DNA from: Lysobacteraceae bacterium
Lineage (GTDB): Bacteria > Pseudomonadota > Gammaproteobacteria > Xanthomonadales > Xanthomonadaceae
Length of the DNA stretch: 24,724 bases
Reading direction: 5' to 3'
Assembly (NCBI GenBank): GCA_003449195.1
Contig: DMID01000052.1
Location: forward strand, 1 to 24,724
The position numbers and the translations under genes are program-made. Below the pieces are notes generated by a model that was given only the letters and a program-made list of their open reading frames with translations, did not search any database and was not told where the DNA came from. Positions 7,173-14,063 of this stretch are shown piece by piece; position 1 is the stretch's first letter; every line of letters begins with the position of its first letter.

Positions 7173-9626
7173 ATGATCAAGAATCTGCAACTGGACATCC
7201 CCATCCTGCTTCCAGAAGTAACGGATGAAGCCGATGCCTGCATTTCCCGCTTGGTCGAGGAGTTGCGGGCCAAATCCGGCATCGACCGGGTGCACGTGCG
7301 TACTGCGGGCAAAGGCGTTCCGGCAAAACTGTGCATCCACTACGACCCGGACATCCAGCCGCTGGCTCGCATCCGCGAATTGGCCGAAGCCGCCGGTGCC
7401 CGCATCAGCCAGCGCTTCGGCCATGTGCGCCTGGACGTCGAAGGCATCCAGCATGAGCGCCGGGCTCGTACCGTAAGCGATACGTTGCGCCAGATACCCG
7501 GTGTCCTGGAAGCCCAGGCCAGTGCCGCCGGCACCGTGCATGTCGAGTTCGATCGCGATCAGGTCGATGAGCCGGTCCTGATTGCAGCCCTGGCGCGTAT
7601 CGGCGTACTGCTCAGGACGCAAGACCGGCCTTCGGGTTCCTCCGGGCATGACAACGAAGGCGAAGACAAGCACGCCCACGACCATGGCGGCCTGCTGGGG
7701 CCGAACAGCGAACTGATCTTCGCCTTGTCCTGTGGCGCGGCGCTGCTGATCGGCTTTGCCATCGAGAAGTTGACCGCCGCGCTCGGGTGGTGGCCGCTGG
7801 TCTGCTACGTCGCCGCCTACGTGTTCGGCGGCTTCTACACGGTGCGCGAGGCCTTCGACAACCTGCGGCTGAAACGCTTCGAGATCGATACCTTGATGCT
7901 GGTCGCCGCTGCCGGCGCGGCAGCGCTGGGATCGTGGGCCGAAGGGGCATTGCTGCTGTTCCTTTTCAGCTTGGGCCATGCCTTGGAGCACTACGCCATG
8001 GGGCGGGCCAAGCGCGCGATCGAGGCGCTGGCCGAACTGGCACCGGAAACAGCCCGGCTACGGCGGGACGGGCAATGGGTAGAGGTGTCCGTTGCCAAAC
8101 TGGAGATTGGCGATGTCGTCTCGGTGCGCCCAAACGAGCGTCTGCCAGCCGATGGCTTCGTGGTCGCGGGCACGTCGAGCGTCAACCAGGCGCCGGTGAC
8201 CGGCGAGAGCATTCCAGTGGACAAACGCCCGGTGGACGATCCCGCCGCCGCACGTGGCAAGGCAGTGGCATTGGAAGCCAGCTCTCGGGTATTCGCCGGG
8301 ACGATCAATGGCACCGGCGCGCTGGAGGTGGAAGTCACCAAGCGATCGGGCGAATCGGCCTTGGCGCGAGTGGTTCAATTGGTCAGCGAAGCCGAGACCC
8401 GGCAATCGCCCACCCAGCGCCTGACCGAACGGATCGAACGCATCTTCGTGCCGTCGGTGCTGGCGCTGGCCTTCGTACTGCTGTTCGCGTGGGTGGTAGT
8501 GGACGAGCCGTTCCGCGACAGTTTCTACCGTGCAATGGCGGTGCTGGTGGCGGCCAGCCCGTGTGCGCTGGCCATCGCCACGCCCAGCGCGGTGCTGTCG
8601 GGCATTGCCCGCGCGGCACGTGGCGGCGTGCTGGTGAAAGGCGGGGCACCACTGGAGGACTTGGGATCGCTGCGGGCGATGGCCTTCGACAAGACCGGCA
8701 CCCTGACCGAGGGACGGCCGCGCATCACCGACGTGGTGCCGGCCGATGGTGCCAGCGAAGCCGAATTGCTGGAAGTCGCGGTGGCGGTGGAATCGCTCAG
8801 CGACCATCCGCTCGCAACGGCAATCGCACGCGACGGACGCGAACGTCTGGGCGGGCGCGAGCCGACGACTGCCAGCGACCTCAAGAGCCTGACCGGGCAA
8901 GGCGTTACCGCCCGCATCGGCAGCACCCCCGTGTGGATCGGCAAGGCGGAGATGTTTGGCAACGAAGGCCTTGCGCCGCTCGGCGAAACCGCCGCCGCGA
9001 GCATCGCATCACTGCGCGAACAGGGCCGCACCACGATGGTAGTGCGTCTGGGCGATCGCGATCTGGGGACCATAGGCTTGATGGACACGCCACGCGCCGG
9101 CGCACGCGAAGCCTTGGAGCAACTGCGTGCCCTCGGCATCGAGCGGATGATCATGATCTCAGGCGATCACCGTAACGTGGCCAATGCCGTGGCCGAACAG
9201 GTCGGGCTGGACGAAGCCTGGGGCGACCTGATGCCGGAGGACAAGGTCGAGGCCATCCGCAAGCTGCGTGCGCAGGACAAGGTGGCGATGGTCGGCGATG
9301 GTGTGAACGACGCGCCGGCCATGGCCAACGCCACGGTCGGGATCGCGATGGGCGCAGCCGGCTCGGATGTCGCGCTGGAGACCGCGGACGTGGCACTGAT
9401 GGCCGACAACCTGCGCCACCTGCCGTTCGCCGTGGGATTGAGCCGGCGCACGCGGGCAGTGATCCGGCAGAACCTGTTCGTTAGCCTCGGCGTAGTGGCC
9501 TTGCTAGTGCCGGCCACGATCTTCGGATTGGGCATCGGCCCAGCGGTGGCTATGCACGAAGGTTCGACGCTGCTGGTGGTCTTCAACGCCTTGCGGTTGC
9601 TGGCCTACCGTGATGATCGCTCATGA
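7173..9626 (+). CDS. Heavy-metal P1B-type ATPase with SPC motif (metal exporter)
   Basis: This 817-residue ATPase exports transition metal across the inner membrane. Residues 1-145 form two ferredoxin-like HMA-type repeats that lack the CxxC metal site; only one Cys (C23 or C24, in DACISRL) is present. A His/Asp/Glu linker follows (about 158-173, HDNEGEDKHAHDHGG), then the membrane block. Core motifs are VTGES (actuator), S462-P463-C464 in TM4, phosphorylated D506 in DKTGTLTEG, SDHPLA (nucleotide binding) and GDGVND at 708-713. The C-terminal helix has HEGST starting at H795. SPC with HEGST is the signature described for the P1B-4 group (Co/Fe/Zn, sometimes Cd), whereas ZntA/CadA enzymes carry CPC. 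Annotation pipelines may nevertheless call it a cadmium/zinc ATPase. It lies downstream of the arnT breakpoint and adds a second efflux route beside czcCBA. Confidence 0.92.
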   Translation: MIKNLQLDIPILLPEVTDEADACISRLVEELRAKSGIDRVHVRTAGKGVPAKLCIHYDPDIQPLARIRELAEAAGARISQRFGHVRLDVEGIQHERRARTVSDTLRQIPGVLEAQASAAGTVHVEFDRDQVDEPVLIAALARIGVLLRTQDRPSGSSGHDNEGEDKHAHDHGGLLGPNSELIFALSCGAALLIGFAIEKLTAALGWWPLVCYVAAYVFGGFYTVREAFDNLRLKRFEIDTLMLVAAAGAAALGSWAEGALLLFLFSLGHALEHYAMGRAKRAIEALAELAPETARLRRDGQWVEVSVAKLEIGDVVSVRPNERLPADGFVVAGTSSVNQAPVTGESIPVDKRPVDDPAAARGKAVALEASSRVFAGTINGTGALEVEVTKRSGESALARVVQLVSEAETRQSPTQRLTERIERIFVPSVLALAFVLLFAWVVVDEPFRDSFYRAMAVLVAASPCALAIATPSAVLSGIARAARGGVLVKGGAPLEDLGSLRAMAFDKTGTLTEGRPRITDVVPADGASEAELLEVAVAVESLSDHPLATAIARDGRERLGGREPTTASDLKSLTGQGVTARIGSTPVWIGKAEMFGNEGLAPLGETAAASIASLREQGRTTMVVRLGDRDLGTIGLMDTPRAGAREALEQLRALGIERMIMISGDHRNVANAVAEQVGLDEAWGDLMPEDKVEAIRKLRAQDKVAMVGDGVNDAPAMANATVGIAMGAAGSDVALETADVALMADNLRHLPFAVGLSRRTRAVIRQNLFVSLGVVALLVPATIFGLGIGPAVAMHEGSTLLVVFNALRLLAYRDDRS

Positions 9627-9832
9627 TGCTTGCATCGAGCCGATTCGTCGGTGCTGACATACCATCAGTTGGGTTCACCCCCAGTTTCACCGACGCAGAC
9701 GAGAAGCCTGAACTAGGCAGGCCATGGGAAGTTGCCTGTGGCTCTTCGTGAGTGGCTGTTTGGGGTCGGAAGCCGGCCGCCTAGCATTGGACAGGTCCTA
9801 CGCTCACTGAGCCCATATCCGCAGACTATTCT
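9627..9832. other. Gene-free gap between ATPase and integrase
   Basis: About 200 bp between the convergent ATPase and integrase genes. No ORF, clear terminator or repeat was found. A copy of the tRNA 3' end was looked for here as a possible island boundary and was not seen. Confidence 0.5.
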
Positions 9833-11011
9833 CTATTTGCTACGTCTTAGCTCATCCAGGTAGTTCGCCCAAGCCTGCATCATCTTCTTGCGCTCTCCCA
9901 GATGGGTAGTCCGGTTGTACGCCCGCCCCAGTGGATCCCGCACGGCATGAGCGAGTTGATGCTCGATGAAGTCCGGCCTGAACCCAAGCACCTCGTCCAG
10001 CAAGGTTCTCGCCATGGCCCGAAAGCCATGGGCAGTCATCATCTCGCCGTCAAACCCGAGGTTGCGCAGAGCAGCATTGATCGTGTTCTCACTGATTGGC
10101 TTCTGGATGCTGCGCACGCTCGGAAAAACGTACTGGCTTTTCCTTGCATAGGGCTGAACATCTTCCAGAAGCTCGACGACCTGCCCAGCCAAGGGAACAA
10201 TGTGCTGGGTCTGGGTCTTGCTGGCGATGTAACGCCACTCAGCCGCATCCAGGTCGATATCCTCCCAACGCGCCGCACGGAGCTCGCCCGGCCTGACGAA
10301 CAGGAGCGGCGAAAGCTTGAGCGCAGCGGACACGATTGGCGACCCTTGGTAGCCGTAGATCGCCTTGAGGAGCTTTGCAACCTGCTCTGGCTCAGTCAGG
10401 CTGGAGAAGTGCTTGGTTTTCGTAGGGGTCAATGCACCGGCAAGACTCAGGGCCGGGTTGTTCTCAGCCCGGCCGGTGGCGATGGCATAGCGAAAAACCA
10501 TGCTCGCGGCGGCGCGAGCCCGATGTGCCGTCTCAACTGCCCCGCGGGCCTCGATCTTCCGGAGGGCTTTCAGCAGAATTGGCGCAGTCACGCTCCGAAC
10601 GGGCAGATCTGCAATGCTCCCCAGATCGCGCTCCAGCATCCGGCGCTCCCGAACGACTGACCCAGGGGTCAGCTTCTTGGCCCGTTGCGTCACAAGCTCC
10701 TCAGCAAGCACGCCAAAGGTATTGCCGGCCTCTTCCTCTTGTGCTGCCCGCCCGATCTTCACCACCAAGGCTGGGTCCATGCCTTTCTTGAGCTGGGTCC
10801 GAACCTTGTCCCGTTCGGCGCGAGCTTCCGCCAAGGAAACCGCCGGGTAATCTCCAATGGTCAGCATATTCGCCTTGCCGGCGAATCGGTACCGATAGCG
10901 CCAGATCCTGGCTCCAGACGGCCTCACCTCTACGCACAGCCCATTGGCATCGGCGAGGCGATAGACCTTGCCCTGGGGCTTGAGGCTGCGCAGTTTGGTG
11001 TCCGTCAGCAT
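9833..11011 (-). CDS. P4-type tyrosine integrase of the metal-resistance island
   Basis: The 392-residue site-specific recombinase has an N-terminal Arm-DNA-binding (DUF4102) domain (LRSLKPQGKVYRLADANGL, then RYRYRFAGKANMLTIGDYP), a core-binding domain, and the catalytic domain. Active-site motifs are VRPGELRAARW (first Arg), HGFRAMARTLL (His-x-x-Arg), and LAHAVRDPLGRAYNRT, which contains the late His and the Tyr nucleophile. The C-terminal MMQAWANYLDEL is typical of CP4-57/P4 integrases. It is full length and probably active. It reads away from the tRNA 3' half at 11192, the usual orientation of an integrase next to its tRNA attachment site, so it most likely belongs to the island carrying the metal genes. 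No Shine-Dalgarno is obvious; TTACTCAC repeats abut the start. It differs clearly from the integrase at 11406. Confidence 0.93.
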   Translation of the reverse strand: MLTDTKLRSLKPQGKVYRLADANGLCVEVRPSGARIWRYRYRFAGKANMLTIGDYPAVSLAEARAERDKVRTQLKKGMDPALVVKIGRAAQEEEAGNTFGVLAEELVTQRAKKLTPGSVVRERRMLERDLGSIADLPVRSVTAPILLKALRKIEARGAVETAHRARAAASMVFRYAIATGRAENNPALSLAGALTPTKTKHFSSLTEPEQVAKLLKAIYGYQGSPIVSAALKLSPLLFVRPGELRAARWEDIDLDAAEWRYIASKTQTQHIVPLAGQVVELLEDVQPYARKSQYVFPSVRSIQKPISENTINAALRNLGFDGEMMTAHGFRAMARTLLDEVLGFRPDFIEHQLAHAVRDPLGRAYNRTTHLGERKKMMQAWANYLDELRRSK

Positions 11012-11015
11012 GGCT

Positions 11016-11078
11016 GTGAGTAACCGATATGTGAGTAAGAGAAGACTCCGTGGTTATCTTACTCGCACCGTTACTCAC
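11016..11078. repeat. Nested dyad array of GTGAGTAA/TTACTCAC upstream of the integrase
   Basis: GTGAGTAA occurs at 11016-11023 and 11031-11038. Its complement occurs as TTACTCGC (one mismatch) at 11059-11066 and TTACTCAC at 11071-11078. The outer pair is a perfect inverted repeat, and a second perfect pair (GAGTAAGA 11033-11040 / TCTTACTC 11057-11064) nests inside around nearly the same centre (about 11047). The array lies just upstream of the integrase start and between it and the tRNA 3' half. It fits operator sites or integrase/excisionase arm-type sites. Confidence 0.6.
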
Positions 11079-11191
11079 GTTCTAGCTAGATGATGGCGCA
11101 CGCGACCGGACTCGATCGGACAATAAATCCCAGAAATACCGCAATATTCCTAGAATACTTGGACTGATCTGGACGTGGCTGGATCAGTAGA

Positions 11192-11237
11192 TGGTGGGCC
11201 CACCAGGATTCGAACCTGGAACCAAGGGATTATGAGT
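11192..11237 (-). pseudogene. 3' half of the host tRNA(CAT) gene (split by the element)
   Basis: Read on the minus strand, this has half of the anticodon loop (CTCATAA), the 3' anticodon-stem strand TCCCT, the variable loop, a perfect T-arm (CCAGG-TTCGAAT-CCTGG), the acceptor strand TGGGCCC and ACCA. The bases just 5' of the loop (CCGAA) cannot pair with TCCCT, so no intact tRNA exists here. TCCCT does pair with GGGGA of the 5' half at 21060-21099, and TGGGCCC pairs with GGGCCTA there. The two pieces therefore reconstruct one cloverleaf with a CAT anticodon. Confidence 0.88.
11228..11237. repeat. attL core of the 9.8 kb element
   Basis: The 10-bp sequence gattatgagt lies in the anticodon loop/stem region and is repeated at 21060-21069. 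Outside the core the two junctions diverge completely, as expected for site-specific recombination. A perfect palindrome GGAAATTTCC (11240-11249) sits 2 bp inside the element and may be part of the integrase core-binding site. Confidence 0.75.
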
Positions 11238-11328
11238 TCGGAAATTTCCACCCTCGGGGGGACTCCACCGCTATCTATTTAGATGTCTAAGTCATTGTTT
11301 TACGGTGCCTTTTAGGCCAATCGTCCCT

Positions 11329-11405
11329 ATCCTCAAATATCAACGGGTCTCCCCCATTAACCCCGTTGTTTTCTCCCCCACCTACACCCCGGAGGATTTG
11401 AGGAT
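11329..11405 (+). promoter_or_regulatory. Nested inverted repeats that can mask the integrase ribosome-binding site
   Basis: ATCCTCAAAT (11329-11338) and ATTTGAGGAT (11396-11405) form a perfect 10-bp inverted repeat. The right arm contains the GAGG Shine-Dalgarno and ends at the base before the ATG. Inside it, CAACGGG (11341-11347) and CCCGTTG (11362-11368) form a second perfect stem. The structure could hide the ribosome-binding site in the mRNA, or serve as paired protein operators. A second GGAGGA (11391-11396) is partly outside the stem. Confidence 0.55.
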
Positions 11406-12647
11406 ATGGCTAGTACAAGGCTGACCGCTGCTGCGGTTGAGAAGCTGACCCCACCTGCAACAGGCAGGCGAGAAGTATATGACGCTGAGGTGCCGGGCTT
11501 GACCCTGCGCATATCGGCGTCCGGCGTGAAGAGCTGGAGCTTCACCTATCGGATGCACTCCAAGTCTCGCCGCCTGACGCTGGGCGAGTATCCCGGCGTT
11601 TCGTTGAAGCTGGCCCGCGACCGGGCGAGGGAAGCCCGCGCATCGGTGCAGCGGGGCGGCGACCCTGTGGAGGACAAGAAGGAAGAAGAGCGCGAGCGCC
11701 AGCTAAACGGCTTCGAGGCGTGCGCCAATGATTTCATCAAGAAGTACTGCAAGCCGAAGCTCAAGACATGGAAGCAGATCGAGCGGGCCTTTGAACGCTT
11801 CGCCATCCCTGCCTTCAAGGATCGCCCTGTCCGCGACATTCGACGCCGCGACATAGTGGAACTGCTTGATAAGGTGTCCGCCAAGACGCCGGGACAGTCC
11901 AACCATCTGCGGGCGTACCTCTCCAAGATGTTCAAGTGGCTCATCGAGCGGGAAGTCATCGAGATCAACCCGGTGACAGGCGTTGCCCGTCGCTGGAAGT
12001 CCCAGCCCCGTAGCCGCATCCTGAACGAGGTGGAGCTGGTCGCCCTGTGGCACGCGACGGAGCGCATGGGCGGGGCCTTCGGTGCCTGCACCCGGTTCTT
12101 GATGACCACAGGGGTTCGCCGGGACGAGGCTTCCTTCCTGCGCTGGGACGAGCTGGACGGGGACTTTGCAGCCCTCCCGGCCTCCCGGATGAAGGGCGGG
12201 CGTGACTTCAAGGTGGCGCTGTCCTCGACTGCCCGAGGCATTGCGGAGGGGATGCCCAAGCTGGGCGAGTTCATCTTCACGACCAATGGCCGCAGCCCCA
12301 TCTCTGGCTGGAGCAAGGCGAAGGCCAAGCTAGACGAGTACATGGCGGAGGAGCTGGGCGAGCCGGTAGCCGACTGGCGGCTGCATGACTTGCGGCGCAC
12401 CCTCGCCAGCGGCCTTGCCATGCTGGGCGTCCGGGCGGAAGTCATCAAGCGGGTGCTGGGCCATGCCGCGAACGCCAACGACGTGACCGCTGTTCATTAC
12501 CTCTGGCACAACTATGATGCCGAAGCCCTTGAGGCGGTGGAGTCTTGGGCGGCCTACCTCGCCAAGCTGACAAGCCCAGAAGTGCTTGATTCAGGCGATG
12601 TTTCGGTGGCCCTTGAGAGCGTCGAATCTTATAATGGTGAGTTATGA
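11406..12647 (+). CDS. int: Tyrosine integrase of the tRNA-splitting element
   Basis: This 413-residue recombinase carries an N-terminal DUF4102 arm-binding domain (LTPPATGRREVYDAEVPGLTL, LTLGEYPGVSL), a SAM-like core-binding domain (about 100-195) and a catalytic domain. Visible catalytic residues are R238 in TTGVRRDE, a Lys in SRMKGGRDF, H327/R330 in LHDLR and H353 in LGH. The Tyr nucleophile is in AVHYLWHNYDAE, probably Y365 by alignment with the usual TAVYDRHSYDAE, otherwise Y370. That motif is degenerate and H353-to-Tyr spacing is longer than usual, which may reflect an unusual lineage. It lies 170 bp from attL and is inferred to recombine at the tRNA anticodon loop. Its stop overlaps the methyltransferase start (12644-12647). 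Confidence 0.92.
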   Translation: MASTRLTAAAVEKLTPPATGRREVYDAEVPGLTLRISASGVKSWSFTYRMHSKSRRLTLGEYPGVSLKLARDRAREARASVQRGGDPVEDKKEEERERQLNGFEACANDFIKKYCKPKLKTWKQIERAFERFAIPAFKDRPVRDIRRRDIVELLDKVSAKTPGQSNHLRAYLSKMFKWLIEREVIEINPVTGVARRWKSQPRSRILNEVELVALWHATERMGGAFGACTRFLMTTGVRRDEASFLRWDELDGDFAALPASRMKGGRDFKVALSSTARGIAEGMPKLGEFIFTTNGRSPISGWSKAKAKLDEYMAEELGEPVADWRLHDLRRTLASGLAMLGVRAEVIKRVLGHAANANDVTAVHYLWHNYDAEALEAVESWAAYLAKLTSPEVLDSGDVSVALESVESYNGEL

Positions 12648-13528
12648 AGCGAGATTTCGACCTCTTTGAAGAGGACACCCAGACCCTAGCAGAACAGCTT
12701 CCGGCTAACCCCCGGAACCGCTGCGAAATTGTCGTGGGCGATGCCCGCCGAATCCTGCACGAGATGCCCGAGGGGCACTTTGATTGCGTCGTAACCTCGC
12801 CTCCGTACTGGGGGCTGAGGGACTACGGCATCGACGGGCAGATCGGGGCGGAAACCACTGTTGATGAGTATATAGCAGACCTCGTGCGGTTGTTCCGAGA
12901 GGTTCGGCGCACCCTTGCCGACGATGGCACCTTGTGGCTGAACATCGGCGACAGCTACACCTCCGGGGGCCGCACTTGGCGCGATGCTGACGCGAAGAAC
13001 AAGGGGCGGGCGATGGACTACCGCGCCCCGACGCCCGAGGGCTTGAAGCCGAAAGACCTGATCGGCGTTCCTTGGCGGCTGGCGTTTGCCTTGCAGGCGG
13101 ACGGTTGGTATCTGCGCACAGACATAATCTGGAATAAGCCCAACTGCCAGCCCGAGAGCGTGAAGGATCGCCCGACCCGCTCGCATGAGTATGTGTTCCT
13201 GTTTTCTAAGTCGGAGAAGTATTACTACGACTGGGAAGCGATCATGGAGCCAGCAGCGGACCCGAAAAAGAAGTCGAAGAACCGCCGCACCGTCTGGAAC
13301 ATCAACACCGAGCCTTACCCCGGCAGCCACTTTGCGGTCTATCCGCGCGCACTGGTTCGCCTCTGCGTAGCGGCAGGGTCCCGCGAGAATGGCCGGGTCC
13401 TTGACCCGTTCTTCGGGTCAGGGACTACCGGCGTTGTCTGCAATGAGCTTGGCAGGCAGTGCGTTGGCATTGAGCTGAACGAGGAATACGCAGAGCTGGC
13501 GCGGGAGCGTTTGCTGCGCGGCCGCTAG
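12644..13528 (+). CDS. Site-specific DNA methyltransferase, probably N4-cytosine type
   Basis: The 294-residue enzyme transfers a methyl group from S-adenosylmethionine to an exocyclic amino group in DNA. Catalytic motif IV is SPPYWGLRDYG, with SPPY at residues 52-55. The SAM-binding motif DPFFGSGTTG lies at 254-263, followed by IELNEEYAELARERL. Motif IV before motif I gives the beta order. SPPYWG variants are common among N4-cytosine methylases such as the Cfr9I type, although adenine specificity cannot be excluded. The start overlaps the integrase stop (ATGA), so the two are co-translated. Its stop overlaps the convergent stop of the next gene by 3 bp. A SmaI-like endonuclease at the other end of the element (20004) is its likely partner, so the target may be CCCGGG; this is inferred. 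Confidence 0.9.
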   Translation: MKRDFDLFEEDTQTLAEQLPANPRNRCEIVVGDARRILHEMPEGHFDCVVTSPPYWGLRDYGIDGQIGAETTVDEYIADLVRLFREVRRTLADDGTLWLNIGDSYTSGGRTWRDADAKNKGRAMDYRAPTPEGLKPKDLIGVPWRLAFALQADGWYLRTDIIWNKPNCQPESVKDRPTRSHEYVFLFSKSEKYYYDWEAIMEPAADPKKKSKNRRTVWNINTEPYPGSHFAVYPRALVRLCVAAGSRENGRVLDPFFGSGTTGVVCNELGRQCVGIELNEEYAELARERLLRGR

Positions 13529-14052
13529 TCCAGCAGCTCCACCAGCTCCTTGCGCCAGTCAGCCAAGGCTTGCTTGTCCGAACGGCTGATTGCGTTGATG
13601 TTGAGCGCCCCCTTGCTCTGACTGAATGTTGCGAAGAAGGGGATGCCCAGCCATTCCGTTTGCCCTTGCCACTGAATCTGCCCGGTAGCGAAGCAGTACG
13701 CCGCGAGCCGGGCCAGTGCGTTCTGCCGCACGACGACATCAGGATCGTGCAGATGAACACGGTCAAGAATGCGCAGCCCCCGATGCGGGCCGTCTGCAAT
13801 CTCTAGGGTTAGCTCCAGGTATTCGCTCCGGCCCGTCTGCACCATCTGCGCGTCGGCGAGCTTGACGAAGTGCTCGCCCGAAATCGGCTTCGGCGCTGCC
13901 GGGGTTGTGGTTGCCTTATGCAGTGCCTCCGCATAGGCGATGGCCTCCTTGGCGACTTGTTCCGGGCTCAGGTCGGCGTGCCGTCCAGACGCCAGCAGCC
14001 CTTGCAGAGCGGAAGCGGCGAACAGGTCTTGACGGGTGATTTGCTTGTGCAT
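13525..14052 (-). CDS. DUF669-like putative ssDNA-binding protein
   Basis: The protein has 175 residues. The start at 14052 is chosen because AAGGAA precedes it and because the longer upstream reading runs back into the primase gene as low-complexity sequence. Residues 60-125 (SGEHFVKLADAQM, then SEYLELTLEIADGPHRGLRILDRVHLHDPD) match the layout of DUF669 proteins. In phages these sit in replication modules and are thought to bind single-stranded DNA: a beta-rich core with a conserved D-G-(P)-x-x-G and D-R-x-x-L-x-(N/D)-P. It is the last gene of the leftward replication operon, starting 11 bp after the primase-helicase stop. It probably coats single strands during element replication. The similarity is recognised from motif pattern only, so confidence is moderate. 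Confidence 0.68.
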   Translation of the reverse strand: MHKQITRQDLFAASALQGLLASGRHADLSPEQVAKEAIAYAEALHKATTTPAAPKPISGEHFVKLADAQMVQTGRSEYLELTLEIADGPHRGLRILDRVHLHDPDVVVRQNALARLAAYCFATGQIQWQGQTEWLGIPFFATFSQSKGALNINAISRSDKQALADWRKELVELLD

Positions 14053-14063
14053 GATGTTGTTCC

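Noticed and set aside
11192..11280. Left tRNA-like sequence as an intact tRNA gene
   Set aside because: The T-arm and acceptor are present, but there is no D-arm, and the bases 5' of the anticodon loop do not pair with the stem; it is only a 3' half.
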